From Fodinibius salipaludis (GTDB taxonomy: Bacteria; Bacteroidota; Rhodothermia; Balneolales; Balneolaceae), in NCBI RefSeq assembly GCF_002287075.1, contig NZ_NSKE01000006.1:1-64000 (forward strand): a stretch of 64,000 nt of DNA, given 5' to 3'. Made by a program: the position numbers and the translations under genes. Position 1 is the first letter of the stretch; every line of letters begins with the position of its first letter. Under the pieces are notes generated by a model, which worked only from the letters and a program-made list of their open reading frames with translations, was not told the DNA's origin and searched no databases. Shown piece after piece: positions 23,752-33,301 of this stretch.

Positions 23752-24774
23752 TTATCGCTTCAATTTTATGTGCTTGGGAGTTAATTCAGAGGGCGTTTTA
23801 CATCCCAATAACGTTTGAATAGTAACGAGTTGTTTGTTCCATTTTTGGTACAATTGTTCTAATCCTTCGTATCCATCATCTGCTACAGCTTTAATTACAG
23901 GTTGAGCGGAAGCGGCAAAATCGGCTCCCAAACATAATGATTTTGCGATATCATGACTCGACCGGATTCCACCAGAAGCAATAAGTTCGAAATCATACTC
24001 TTCTTTAAGATCCACTAACTGGGTAACACACTCCAGAGTAGGTATTCCCCAGTCATTGAAATTGTTATCGGGATTTTTGTTCGATGCTCGTTCATTCTCA
24101 ACTTTTGCCCAGCTGGTGCCCCCTGCCCCTGCTACATCAATTACCTTGACTCCTGCATCCAAAAGTCGTCTCCCCACTTCTGCTGAAATTCCCGCCCCGG
24201 TTTCTTTTACAATAATGGGAAGCGTAGTATCCTGGCAAAGCTGTGTTATTCCTTTTTCAATGCCCCTGAAATTACGATCTCCTTCGGGTTGCATTAACTC
24301 CTGAAGCGGATTGAGATGAACAATCACCGCATTGGCTTCAATAGAATTGATGAGCAGATCTAACTTCTTTTTTGATAATCCTCCCACTAATTGAGCCCCA
24401 CCGATATTTGAGGCAATAAAGGCGTTCGGTGCTTTTTCTCTTACAATAGAAAACGAAGTGGTTGTTTCGGGATCTTCGAGCATCACACGCTGGCTCCCCA
24501 CCCCGAATGGGAGATTATACTCCTCGCAAAACTCCGCTATAATGGCGTTAACAGCTCCCGCATCCGTATACCCGCCGGTCATCGAAGAAATAAAGAGCGG
24601 GGATGAGAAAGTTCTGTCCAGCAAACCCACTTCTGTTGAAACATTATCAATATTGATCTCGGGAAGTGCGTTATGAGCAAAATAATACTGTTCAAATCCG
24701 GCAGGAATCTGATAATCCACCTCACCGGAGGTCGTCAAATCTACATGATCTTTTTTGCGGTCTTTAATGCTCAT
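23752..24774 (-). CDS. fni: Type 2 isopentenyl-diphosphate delta-isomerase, FMN-dependent (340 aa)
   Basis: Interconverts IPP and DMAPP using reduced FMN. Family motifs are SSMTGGY, GVGSQRVMLEDPE, the Gln-containing LNPLQELMQPEGDRNF, PIIVKETGAGISAEVGRRL, DVAGAGGTSWAKVENER and the FMN phosphate loop ASGGIRSSHDIAKSLCLGAD. Length is normal. It is separated by only 2 bases from the upstream SDR gene and sits at the isoprenoid end of the SUF-isoprenoid-envelope gene run. Confidence 0.95.
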   Translation of the reverse strand: MSIKDRKKDHVDLTTSGEVDYQIPAGFEQYYFAHNALPEINIDNVSTEVGLLDRTFSSPLFISSMTGGYTDAGAVNAIIAEFCEEYNLPFGVGSQRVMLEDPETTTSFSIVREKAPNAFIASNIGGAQLVGGLSKKKLDLLINSIEANAVIVHLNPLQELMQPEGDRNFRGIEKGITQLCQDTTLPIIVKETGAGISAEVGRRLLDAGVKVIDVAGAGGTSWAKVENERASNKNPDNNFNDWGIPTLECVTQLVDLKEEYDFELIASGGIRSSHDIAKSLCLGADFAASAQPVIKAVADDGYEGLEQLYQKWNKQLVTIQTLLGCKTPSELTPKHIKLKR

Positions 24775-24776
24775 AA

Positions 24777-25508
24777 CTAAATCATATAACTTCCGCCGTT
24801 AATATGGAAGGTTGATCCCGTCATATGCGGAACTTTCCCACTTGCAAGAAAAGCAACCAGTTCTCCAACTTCATCAGGGGATGTTATCTCATCAAAGGCC
24901 ATACCCTCGGTTAAATATTCTTCGCCATAAACGTCAATAGATTCCATCGCCATATCAGTTTTGATAAATCCCGGTGCTATAGAATATGCGGAAATGCCGT
25001 GTTCACCGAAGTCTCGGGCTATACTTTTGGTAAAGGCTACAAGTCCGCCTTTGGAGGCCGCATAAGCCGAATATTCCTGAGTGTCACCGCGATAAGCTGC
25101 CCTCGAGGATATATTGATAAGATATCCGCCTTCCTCCTGTTTTATCCAGCGATTTAATGCCCATTTAGAAAGTAATGCTGGAGCACGGAGATTCACCTGC
25201 ATGGTCTTATCCCATTTTTTAAGCCAAAACTCATCATCTTTTTCGAAACCAGATTCCATAAAAACCCCGGCATTGTTGATGAGTACATTGGGGGTCTCTT
25301 CCCTTTCAAATATCGGCTTTAGCTTTGTTTCAATAGCCACGGAATCGGCTAAATCAACATAGAGGCCTTCAAAGTTATCGTTTTGGGAAAATTCTTTGGG
25401 AAATTCGGAAGATCGGGCGGTACCAATAACGGAAAACCCCTCTTTTAGAAGGGATTTTGTGATGCTCTTACCGATACCTCGAGAAGCGCCGGTGACTAAT
25501 GCGTACAC
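24777..25508 (-). CDS. Short-chain dehydrogenase/reductase (243 aa)
   Basis: An NAD(P)-dependent oxidoreductase of the FabG-like classical SDR type. The cofactor motif VTGASRGIGKSI, LINNAG, catalytic Ser in INISSRAAYRG and YxxxK in YSAYAASKGG are all present, with the C-terminal GSTFHINGG usual for 3-oxoacyl-ACP reductase-like members. The substrate cannot be read from sequence. It lies between the DUF2480 gene and fni in the minus-strand run. Confidence 0.9.
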   Translation of the reverse strand: MYALVTGASRGIGKSITKSLLKEGFSVIGTARSSEFPKEFSQNDNFEGLYVDLADSVAIETKLKPIFEREETPNVLINNAGVFMESGFEKDDEFWLKKWDKTMQVNLRAPALLSKWALNRWIKQEEGGYLINISSRAAYRGDTQEYSAYAASKGGLVAFTKSIARDFGEHGISAYSIAPGFIKTDMAMESIDVYGEEYLTEGMAFDEITSPDEVGELVAFLASGKVPHMTGSTFHINGGSYMI

Positions 25509-25585
25509 AGTAGTTTCAGTTCGTTATAATTGCTTTCTGTGAAGGTAAGAATCGGATTGAGGGCATCCAAAGATTTGATAAAATT

Positions 25586-26110
25586 CTATGCTCTGTAAAC
25601 CGGCACATTAGAGCAGGCCTCACCATACATCAGCTTTTTAACGTGTGGAACGAGTCGTTGCGTAGCATAAAGGTAAACACTTTCCGGGACCGGCTTTTCC
25701 TTACTCGAACATCCCTTGAGAATGACAAACTTATTTTTGTAGCTGCTCCAATCCACCTCATTCAACTTTCGCCGATACAATTCAAAAAGCATATCATCTT
25801 TTCGACCCATGAATACTTCTTTGGCATAACTTGCAAGGTATTGGCCTACAAGCATATACGCCCATTTTGATATAATAGCATCTGTGGAACAGTAAACAGC
25901 TACATACTGATCCTCAAACTGACTCCAGTCGAACTGTTCCAGCTGATCTCTGAAATCCTGTTCCTTCAGGATCATCCCCTTAAAAAGGAACTGTTTTAGA
26001 TCAAGTTCAGATCTGGAAGTGTCATCGAAGTACTTCTGAAGATCGATGGTCACAAGTTTATCAGACTGCTTTACCTTGTTGACAATTTCGCCTTTGGTAT
26101 CAGTAGCCAT
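25586..26110 (-). CDS. DUF2480 family protein (174 aa)
   Basis: A Bacteroidota-type family of unknown function that is often found with SUF genes. The whole length fits: an N-terminal DLQKYFDDTSRSELDLKQFLFKG segment, FEDQYVAVYCSTDAIISKWAYMLVGQYL and the C-terminal LKGCSSKEKPVPESVYLYATQRLVPHVKKLMYGEACS. Three Cys residues (YCSTD, KGCSS, EACSN) are candidates for metal or persulfide handling; that is inference. The start lies 3 bases from the iscA-type gene stop. Confidence 0.85.
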   Translation of the reverse strand: MATDTKGEIVNKVKQSDKLVTIDLQKYFDDTSRSELDLKQFLFKGMILKEQDFRDQLEQFDWSQFEDQYVAVYCSTDAIISKWAYMLVGQYLASYAKEVFMGRKDDMLFELYRRKLNEVDWSSYKNKFVILKGCSSKEKPVPESVYLYATQRLVPHVKKLMYGEACSNVPVYRA

Positions 26111-26113
26111 AAC

Positions 26114-26452
26114 TTAAATTGAAAATGATTCTCCGCACGAGCATGTGCGATTTGCATTCGGATTATGAAAGTGAAATCCTTCGCCGTTTAAACCATCCGT
26201 ATAATCCAGCTCTGTTCCGGAGAGGTATAAAAAGCTTCGCATATCCACGACCAAGTTTATGCCTTTATCTTCAAACTGCTGAATTTCTTCATCACCATTT
26301 TGAGGATTGGAATCAAATTCCAGGTCATAAGTCAATCCAGAACATCCACCGCTTACAACGCCTACACGTAATAAAGCATCATCGGAAATCTCCTGATCTT
26401 CACGAATCTGCTTAATACGTTGTGCCGCACGATCTGTAATAGAAATGGACAT
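26114..26452 (-). CDS. sufA: A-type Fe-S carrier protein, SufA/IscA/ErpA family (112 aa)
   Basis: Carries Fe-S clusters from the SUF scaffold to target proteins. The three conserved Cys are visible: one in VVSGGCSGLTYDLEF and two in the C-terminal CSCGESF. Length is normal. The symbol is given by operon context; sequence alone does not separate SufA from IscA or ErpA. It is 15 bases downstream of the nfu gene and followed by DUF2480. Confidence 0.93.
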   Translation of the reverse strand: MSISITDRAAQRIKQIREDQEISDDALLRVGVVSGGCSGLTYDLEFDSNPQNGDEEIQQFEDKGINLVVDMRSFLYLSGTELDYTDGLNGEGFHFHNPNANRTCSCGESFSI

Positions 26453-26467
26453 AAAAATATGCTCTAA

Positions 26468-27019
26468 TTATACAGAGATAACCTGAATTTCAGGATCAAT
26501 GCGTTTCACCATACTTTCAATGGCATAAAGGGTTCCGCTTGTTGCTGTTGGACAGGTTCCGCAAGCACCCTGATAGTGAACCTTGAGGCGATTGCCGTCA
26601 AGGCCTAAGATCTTTAATCCGCCGCCGTCAGCCAAAAGATATGGACGAACCTGCTCATCAAGCATTTGATTGATTTCCTGAAGGCGCGGATCATCGGTCT
26701 CCTGTACTTCTTTGGTAGCATGAACTTCTTCATCCTCAACAGCATCCGTTTGAGGCGTAGCTTCACGAATAGGCGGAGCTAATTGCCGGAGTAGTTCGGA
26801 CCATACCGCATCGCCGTCTTGAGTCACCGTCACGTATTTATCTACATAATAGACATTTATAACGTGATCGATGGAGAAAAGCGCTGATGCGAGTTCATCA
26901 TTTTCTGCATCAGAAGCATTTTCATACGATTTAGTTACTCCGTTGGTCAATGGTTCTCCCAATACAAAACGCATTGCATCGGGATTTGGCGTGCGTTCAA
27001 TTTCTTTAATCTTAGGCAT
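26468..27019 (-). CDS. NfuA-like Fe-S scaffold/carrier with an N-terminal Nfu_N domain (183 aa)
   Basis: The N-terminal Nfu_N domain (about 1-90; ERTPNPDAMRFVLGEPL, ALFSIDHVINVYYVDKYVTV) is joined by an acidic linker to a C-terminal NifU domain (about 110-183) with the cluster-binding CxxC in ACGTCPTATSGTLYAIE. It takes clusters from SufBCD to client proteins. The eukaryote-like Nfu_N plus NifU layout is common in Bacteroidota and mitochondria. It sits between sufS and sufA. Confidence 0.92.
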   Translation of the reverse strand: MPKIKEIERTPNPDAMRFVLGEPLTNGVTKSYENASDAENDELASALFSIDHVINVYYVDKYVTVTQDGDAVWSELLRQLAPPIREATPQTDAVEDEEVHATKEVQETDDPRLQEINQMLDEQVRPYLLADGGGLKILGLDGNRLKVHYQGACGTCPTATSGTLYAIESMVKRIDPEIQVISV

Positions 27020-27106
27020 AATAGTTTGGTCTAATAGCTTTTATTATTTCACTATTTAGAACGAATATAAATATAAAAAAGTTCAATTCACAGCTTCAAG
27101 TTAAAG

Positions 27107-28354
27107 CTATTCGAACATTGAAATAGCTTTCCGAATTCCTTCTGTAAGCCGGTTAATATCTTCTTTGTTATTGTAGAATGAGAGTGAAGCTCGAGCCGTA
27201 GCCGGTACATTAAATCGCCGCATCGTGGGCTGTGCGCAATGATGGCCGGTTCGTATCGCTATCCCCTGTTGATCCAGAATTGTACCGATATCTGTAGCAT
27301 GAATATCTTCATGGACAAAAGATAGTACCGAAGCCTTTTCTTTGGCTGTGCCGATGATACGAATTCCATCAATACGTTGCAGCTGTTCGGTACCGTACTC
27401 CAATAACTCTTGCTCGTATTGAGCAATGTTTTCCATTCCTATCTCATTTAAAAATGAAATAGTTTCACCAAAACCGATTCCCGCTACAATAGGCGGCGTT
27501 CCGGCCTCGAATTTATGGGGAGTAACATTATAGGTCGTTTCTTCAAAGGAGACTTTGTCAATCATGTCTCCACCACCTCGATACGGTGGCATCTCATCGA
27601 GATATTTTTTCTTGCCGTAAAGAATACCAAATCCTGTAGGGCCGCACATTTTGTGAGCTGAAAAAGCATAGAAATCGACATCCAGATCCTGAACATCTAC
27701 AGGAGCATGCGGCACCGCCTGGGCTCCATCTAAAAGAACAGGAATATCTCGGCTGTGAGCTTCTGTAATCATCTTTTTTACGGGATGAACGGTTCCCAAT
27801 GCGTTGGAAACATGTCCCACAGCAACAATGGCTGTATTATCATTGAGCAGGTCCACATATTCATCCCAGATAATATCGCCGTTATCATCAACGGGAATTA
27901 CACGAATATTTGCCCCCTTCCGTTTGGCAATCATCTGCCATGGGACAATATTGGCGTGATGTTCAATTTCAGAGAGCAGAATTTCATCACCTTCTTCAAT
28001 AAACCGATTACCAAAGCTATTAGCTACAAGGTTTATCGAATCGGTGGTGCCGGTCGTGTAGATAATTTCATCTTTATGCTCCGCATTAATGAATTGCTGC
28101 ACTTTTTCTCGTGTCAACTCATATTCATCGGTAGCCTTTTGGCTGAGCGTATGAATGCCGCGGTGGACATTCGCATGTTCATTACGATGGTAAGCATCAA
28201 TGCGATCAGCTACACGAGAAGGCATTTGACTGGAAGCTGCATTATCAAGATATACCAAAGACTGCCCCTTTACCTGTTGAGAAAGGACAGGAAATTGTTC
28301 CCGGATGCGATTAAAATCCACATCCACCTTTGATTTTGTTGCAGCTTCAGCCAT
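27107..28354 (-). CDS. sufS: Cysteine desulfurase SufS (415 aa)
   Basis: PLP enzyme that frees sulfur from cysteine as a persulfide for Fe-S assembly. Type II features are YLDNAASSQMP, the PLP Lys in FYAFSAHKMCGPTGFG, and the catalytic Cys in RTGHHCAQPTMRRF. Length is normal. It follows sufD by 9 bases. No SufE or SufU partner gene is in the cluster; a sulfur acceptor must be encoded elsewhere or replaced. Confidence 0.96.
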   Translation of the reverse strand: MAEAATKSKVDVDFNRIREQFPVLSQQVKGQSLVYLDNAASSQMPSRVADRIDAYHRNEHANVHRGIHTLSQKATDEYELTREKVQQFINAEHKDEIIYTTGTTDSINLVANSFGNRFIEEGDEILLSEIEHHANIVPWQMIAKRKGANIRVIPVDDNGDIIWDEYVDLLNDNTAIVAVGHVSNALGTVHPVKKMITEAHSRDIPVLLDGAQAVPHAPVDVQDLDVDFYAFSAHKMCGPTGFGILYGKKKYLDEMPPYRGGGDMIDKVSFEETTYNVTPHKFEAGTPPIVAGIGFGETISFLNEIGMENIAQYEQELLEYGTEQLQRIDGIRIIGTAKEKASVLSFVHEDIHATDIGTILDQQGIAIRTGHHCAQPTMRRFNVPATARASLSFYNNKEDINRLTEGIRKAISMFE

Positions 28355-28363
28355 AAATAACCG

Positions 28364-29728
28364 TTAAACTGTTAGTTCTGAATCAAGCTGATTCTCCGTG
28401 AATCGGTGTACTTCATCAACAAGCAGATCTTGAACTGAATCGACGGTAATGTTCTCAATTGTTTCAAGCGCAAAAGCGTAAATAAGCATTTCGCGAGCTT
28501 GTTGTTCATTTAGACCGCGACTCATCAGGTAGAAAAGTTCATCCTGCTCCAACTGTCCCACGGTGGCACCGTGGGTACAAACGACATCATCGGCAAAAAT
28601 CTCAAGCTGCGGCTTGGTATTTACCAATCCTTTGCGAGAAAGCAACAGGTTTCGATTTTCCTGGAAAGAATCAATTTTCTGCGCATCCTTTCGAACAAAA
28701 ATCTTCCCATTAAATACCGAGTGTGCCTTACCAGTAATTACACATTTGTGCAGCTGGTGACTTTCGCAATGCGAAAACCGGTGATCCATTACAGAGTGCG
28801 TATCAGAAACCTGATCTCCGTCAATGAGTACAAGTCCATCAACGGTGAATTCAACCTCTTCATCACGCTGAGAAATTCGCGGCTCGTTACGTGAAAGTTT
28901 GGCACCACGGGTGATTGTATACGACTCATAGTTTGCGTGGTGATGTACAAAAGCTGCGGTGCGTGCGATATGAATCGCTTCACGGCTGTCGCGTTGAATC
29001 TTAGTATGTTTTACATACGACTCTTCCTCGGCATTAACTTCAACAACCGGGAGGTTGAAATACTTGTTATCTCCCAGCCCGATGTGATCTTCAACAACCG
29101 TTACCTCGGATTCCTTATCAGCGACAACTACACTGCGCGAGGTAGTAAAGTAGTTAGTATCCGCATCTGTTTGCACAAATAGCAAGTGCAATGGTACGTC
29201 AACGGTAAGCCCTTCCGGTACGTAGACAAACACACCGTCCTTTAAGAAGGCTTTATTGAAGGAAGAGAATACATCTTCCTCAAAATTATTCTCAACATAT
29301 TTGTTGAGATGTTCTTTAAGAAGATCATTATCCTCTTCGGCCAGCTTGGCAATGTTGCCAATCAGCACTTCCTCGGGAATATCCTCTGTAGAAGAATGTT
29401 CCGCAGAAAAGGAACCGTTGATAAATGTCAATCGGGCTCCTTTGCTTTCCGGCAGATAGTGTTCGCTGATATCCGGTACATCGACATCCAGATCAGAAGC
29501 CAGCTCATAGGAATCCTTGTAAAGATCCCGCAGGCTGATGAACTTCCAGTCCTCAAGCTTTTTGGTCGGGAAAGGAATATTACGAACTTCCTCTGCCCCT
29601 TTGAGGCGAACCTCATCCAAAAATTTAGACTTGCCGTTCAGTGAACCTTGAAAATTAAGTAAGTCTTGTAAAAATGTGCGTTCTTTTTGTTGCTTCACTT
29701 TTCCCATTTGATTATTGCTGTTCACCAT
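28364..29728 (-). CDS. sufD: SufD, SUF scaffold complex subunit (up to 454 aa)
   Basis: Forms the SufBC2D scaffold on which Fe-S clusters are built. The beta-helix core ends with the SufBD C-terminal region: [54 protein letters not shown] and the terminal helix. A start at 29728 overlaps sufC by 17 bases; the next Met, at 29707 (MGKVKQQ), would leave a 4-base gap, and the sequence does not decide between them. Shares its C-terminal domain with SufB. Confidence 0.94.
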   Translation of the reverse strand: MVNSNNQMGKVKQQKERTFLQDLLNFQGSLNGKSKFLDEVRLKGAEEVRNIPFPTKKLEDWKFISLRDLYKDSYELASDLDVDVPDISEHYLPESKGARLTFINGSFSAEHSSTEDIPEEVLIGNIAKLAEEDNDLLKEHLNKYVENNFEEDVFSSFNKAFLKDGVFVYVPEGLTVDVPLHLLFVQTDADTNYFTTSRSVVVADKESEVTVVEDHIGLGDNKYFNLPVVEVNAEEESYVKHTKIQRDSREAIHIARTAAFVHHHANYESYTITRGAKLSRNEPRISQRDEEVEFTVDGLVLIDGDQVSDTHSVMDHRFSHCESHQLHKCVITGKAHSVFNGKIFVRKDAQKIDSFQENRNLLLSRKGLVNTKPQLEIFADDVVCTHGATVGQLEQDELFYLMSRGLNEQQAREMLIYAFALETIENITVDSVQDLLVDEVHRFTENQLDSELTV

Positions 29729-30488
29729 TTACAGATACTGTATCAGTAAGCCAGTCGTAGCCTTGCTCTTCGAGCTTGATAGCCAGGTCTTTATCACCTG
29801 ATTTAGCTATCTTGCCGTCAATCATTACGTGCACATGATCGGGTTGCACATAATCCAAAATACGCTGGTAGTGTGTTACTAATACTACAGCATTATCTTC
29901 TCCGGATAACTCATTAATGCCATTTGCTACAATCTTCAACGCATCGATATCAAGTCCGGAATCAGTCTCATCCAGGAATGACAACTTCGGTTGCAACACT
30001 GCCATCTGGAAAATCTCGTTCCGTTTCTTTTCACCGCCACTGAATCCGGCGTTTACGCTACGCTCAAGAAATTCTTCTTTCATATCGACGAGCTTTAGCT
30101 GCTCACGAGCATGGTCTTCAAATTGCAAGGGATCGAGCTCTTCACGTCCCTGTTCCTCGGCAATCGTATTGTAGGCCTGACGAAGCAGATTCTTATTCGT
30201 TACTCCGGGGACCTCAACGGGATATTGGAAAGCAAGGAAAATTCCCAAATGAGCACGTTCATCTGCCTCAAGATCAAGAATGCTTTCTCCGTTGTACAGA
30301 ATATCGCCCTGAGTAACCTCATAAGCTTCGTGTCCTGCAACTACTTTTGAAAGCGTACTCTTTCCGCTTCCGTTGGGACCCATGATCGCATGGATCTCAC
30401 CCTCATTAATTGTCAAGTTAACTCCTTTAAGGATCTTTTCTGACGGATCCTCTTCTACGCATACATGTAAGTCTTTTATTTCTAACAC
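29712..30488 (-). CDS. sufC: SufC, ABC-type ATPase of the SUF complex (258 aa)
   Basis: Drives conformational change of SufBC2D by ATP hydrolysis. Walker [16 protein letters not shown]-loop [13 protein letters not shown], signature [13 protein letters not shown], Walker [15 protein letters not shown] and the H-loop VTHYQR are all visible and close to the family consensus. Cytoplasmic, no membrane partner. It lies 48 bases downstream of sufB. Confidence 0.96.
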   Translation of the reverse strand: MLEIKDLHVCVEEDPSEKILKGVNLTINEGEIHAIMGPNGSGKSTLSKVVAGHEAYEVTQGDILYNGESILDLEADERAHLGIFLAFQYPVEVPGVTNKNLLRQAYNTIAEEQGREELDPLQFEDHAREQLKLVDMKEEFLERSVNAGFSGGEKKRNEIFQMAVLQPKLSFLDETDSGLDIDALKIVANGINELSGEDNAVVLVTHYQRILDYVQPDHVHVMIDGKIAKSGDKDLAIKLEEQGYDWLTDTVSVNGEQQ

Positions 30489-30536
30489 TTTACCTTATTC
30501 CTCTAATATTTTTGATTAAAAAGTTTTCCTGATCTG

Positions 30537-31985
30537 TTAACCTACGCTGCCTTCGAGCTTAATACCGAGCAATTTGTCAGCTTCAACGGCAAACTCCATC
30601 GGCAGCTCTTGTAATACTTCTTTGGCAAAACCATTAACGATGAGTGAAATAGCATCATCCTCATCCATTCCGCGCTGCTGTAGATAAAAAATCTGCTCTT
30701 CACCAACACGGCTGGTAGAAGCCTCGTGCTCTACTTTTGCTGTAGGATTGGCCGATTCAATATACGGGAAGGTATGAGCTCCGCAGGTTTGACCAATCAG
30801 CATAGAGTCACAAACAGAATAGTTCTGTGCACCATCTGCACGCGGACTAATTTTTACCAACCCTCGGTAACTGTTGTTGGATTCACCCGCAGAAATACCT
30901 TTCGAAATAATAGTACTCTTGGTGTTTTTACCAACATGGATCATCTTCGTTCCGGTGTCGGCCTGCTGGCGCTGATTTGTTACTGCTACAGAATAAAATT
31001 CTCCAACGGAATTATCCCCCTGCATGATTACACTTGGATATTTCCATGTAATAGCAGAACCGGTTTCGACCTGTGTCCAAGATATTTTTGAGTTGTCTCC
31101 ACGGCAGTGTCCGCGCTTGGTAACAAAGTTAAAAATACCGCCCTGCCCTTTTTCATCACCGGAATACCAGTTCTGAATAGTAGAGTACTTGATTTCGGCA
31201 TCTTCGAGCGCTACAAGCTCAACGACAGCTGCGTGCAGCTGATTTTCTTGGTACTGTGGTGCAGTACATCCTTCAAGATAACTAACATGGCTGTTATCCT
31301 CACAGATGATAAGCGTACGTTCGAACTGTCCCGATTGCATATTATTGATACGGAAATAGGTCGAAAGCTCCATTGGGCAAACTGTATCTTCCGGAACGTA
31401 TACAAACGATCCGTCAGAAAATACCGCCGAATTTAATGCAGCATAAAAGTTGTCTCCCTTAGGTACTACAGAACCTAAATATTCTTTAACTATCTCAGGA
31501 TGGTCCTGAATAGCTTCCGAAATGGAGCAGAAAATGACTCCTGCTTCAGCAAGCTTCTCTTTAAAGGTGGTAAAAATGGATTCGCTGTCAAAAACTGCAT
31601 CTACAGCAATCCCCTGCAGTTGCTTCTGCTCCTGAAGAGGTATTCCCAGTTTTTCATAGGTTTCGAGAATCTGCGGATCCACGTCATCCAGGCTTTCCGC
31701 TTTTTTACCATCTTTCTTCTTTGTAGAAGAATAGTACTGGATATTCTCAAAATCCGGTTTTTCATATTCAACGTTGGGCCAGTCGGGCTCTTCCATCTGC
31801 TTCCACTTCTCAAAAGCTTCAAGACGGAATTCCAAGACCCATTCGGGCTCATCTTTGCGACGAGAAATTTCCCGGATGATATCTTCGTTTATGCCTTTAG
31901 GAAAATCTTCATATTCCACATCGGTGGTAAAACCATACTTATACTCACCACCAACCATGGATTCAAGCGCTTCAGTTTCACTCAT
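30537..31985 (-). CDS. sufB: SufB, SUF scaffold complex subunit (482 aa)
   Basis: Core scaffold subunit for de novo Fe-S assembly. The N-terminal [29 protein letters not shown] is the SufB hallmark. The core has [53 protein letters not shown] and the cluster-ligand region [19 protein letters not shown]. It is the first gene of the operon sufB-sufC-sufD-sufS-nfu-sufA-DUF2480 and probably continues into SDR and fni, since gaps are small throughout. Confidence 0.96.
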   Translation of the reverse strand: MSETEALESMVGGEYKYGFTTDVEYEDFPKGINEDIIREISRRKDEPEWVLEFRLEAFEKWKQMEEPDWPNVEYEKPDFENIQYYSSTKKKDGKKAESLDDVDPQILETYEKLGIPLQEQKQLQGIAVDAVFDSESIFTTFKEKLAEAGVIFCSISEAIQDHPEIVKEYLGSVVPKGDNFYAALNSAVFSDGSFVYVPEDTVCPMELSTYFRINNMQSGQFERTLIICEDNSHVSYLEGCTAPQYQENQLHAAVVELVALEDAEIKYSTIQNWYSGDEKGQGGIFNFVTKRGHCRGDNSKISWTQVETGSAITWKYPSVIMQGDNSVGEFYSVAVTNQRQQADTGTKMIHVGKNTKSTIISKGISAGESNNSYRGLVKISPRADGAQNYSVCDSMLIGQTCGAHTFPYIESANPTAKVEHEASTSRVGEEQIFYLQQRGMDEDDAISLIVNGFAKEVLQELPMEFAVEADKLLGIKLEGSVG

Positions 31986-32304
31986 AAGAAATTATTGAGG
32001 TAATTTTACGATTTCTGCAGTTCGATTTAGTAAACAGTAGAACAAATATTTACGTTCGGAAACTAAATCTGGATTAATTCTAAGTAGTCCTAATCGAACC
32101 AATAATTCAGCTTCCCGATCAGAGCCTCAAATATAAGCATTATTGCATGTAACTTAAACTTAATTCGGCTACTTTTATTTATTGTCCCTTTAAAGTTCTT
32201 AGCTTTCAAATATCGCACAGTACTTACTGTATCGCCAATTGAAAGTTGCTATATATCTAATAAGTAGCACTTATTAGAACTAAGACCTTCAAAGGTAAAA
32301 GCTT
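31986..32304 (-). promoter_or_regulatory. Region upstream of sufB: candidate promoter and structured inverted repeats
   Basis: No gene. A minus-strand TATATTTG (32128-32135) fits the TAnnTTTG -7 consensus, about 143 bases upstream of sufB; no -33 TTG stands at normal spacing. Further upstream lies a nested inverted repeat: CTTTCAA (32203-32209) with TTGAAAG (32239-32245) around CAGTA/TACTG (32218-32229). Nearest pta is a perfect 9-bp hairpin, CTAATAAGT-AGC-ACTTATTAG (32257-32277), which could end pta transcription although no T-run follows on the minus strand. The nested repeat could be a regulator binding site for the SUF operon; that is inference. Confidence 0.35.
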
Positions 32305-33291
32305 TTACTCTCCCATGAGAATAGCAACACAAGCTGCATTCACAATATCCTGCCAGCTACACCCTCGCGAAAGATCCATCATGGGCTTGGCAAGTCCCTG
32401 CAGGATGGGTCCCGTAGCTGAAGCTCCGGCCAAACGTTCGGTAATTTTATAAGCAATATTCCCGGCGTCGATATTGGGAAATATGAGCACGTTGGCATTG
32501 CCGGCAATAGGTGAATCAGGAGCTTTACGCTGTGCCACTTCGGGGACAAAGGCAGCATCAAATTGCAGCTCACCATCCATTAAAAAATCCGGTTGTTTTT
32601 GCTTGATGATATTCGTCGCATTAACTACCAGCTCGGTGCGTTCGTGTTTGGCACTACCTTTAGTCGAGAATGAAAGCATGGCTACTCTGGGAGCTTCCTG
32701 CGTTAATAGCTGGTGTGTGCGAGCCGATTCCATAGCAATATCGGCAAGCTGTTCGGCATCGGGATATGGAACCACTCCGCAGTCGGCATAGGTCAACGCC
32801 GGTTGATTTTTAAGTGCCATTAAAAAGGTGCTGGAAACGGTTTTATTTCCTTTTCGAAGCCCGATACTGTGTATAGCCGCCCGAATCACATCGCCCGTTG
32901 TGGTTATTGACCCGGCTACGCATCCGTCTGCGCGGTCTGTAGCTACCATTACAGCTCCAAGATAAAGAGGATTTTCCAACATCACTTCAGCCTCTTCACG
33001 AGATATTCCCTTCTGTTTTCTCCTTTCATAAAGGTGGTCTGTAAGTGGGATTTTGTCTTCAGGCTCCCCAATAAAGTAGCCGGATAAATTTTTGGGTATT
33101 TCCCTCTCTTCTATTTCATTAGCGGCAATGATTTCTTCTTTATTGCCCAACAGCTTGATATTACAAATATTTTCCTCCAACAAATACGAAGCTGCCCTCA
33201 ACACTCTTGGATCCCCGGCTTCTGGAAATACTATGGTTTTCTGTAGTTTAGAGGCTCGTTCGCGTATCTGATGAATTATTTCTACATCCAT
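32305..33291 (-). CDS. pta: Phosphate acetyltransferase (328 aa)
   Basis: Interconverts acetyl-CoA and acetyl phosphate. The short, single-domain Pta form: IVFPEAGDPRVLRAA at the N-terminus, the central VAGSITTTGDVIRAAIHSIG, and the C-terminal GNANVLIFPNIDAGNIAYKITERLAGASATGPILQG consensus. The long N-terminal regulatory domain of E. coli Pta is absent. No ackA lies beside it. It follows the EamA-type transporter gene by 10 bases. Confidence 0.93.
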   Translation of the reverse strand: MDVEIIHQIRERASKLQKTIVFPEAGDPRVLRAASYLLEENICNIKLLGNKEEIIAANEIEEREIPKNLSGYFIGEPEDKIPLTDHLYERRKQKGISREEAEVMLENPLYLGAVMVATDRADGCVAGSITTTGDVIRAAIHSIGLRKGNKTVSSTFLMALKNQPALTYADCGVVPYPDAEQLADIAMESARTHQLLTQEAPRVAMLSFSTKGSAKHERTELVVNATNIIKQKQPDFLMDGELQFDAAFVPEVAQRKAPDSPIAGNANVLIFPNIDAGNIAYKITERLAGASATGPILQGLAKPMMDLSRGCSWQDIVNAACVAILMGE

Positions 33292-33301
33292 GGTCTCAGT
33301 A

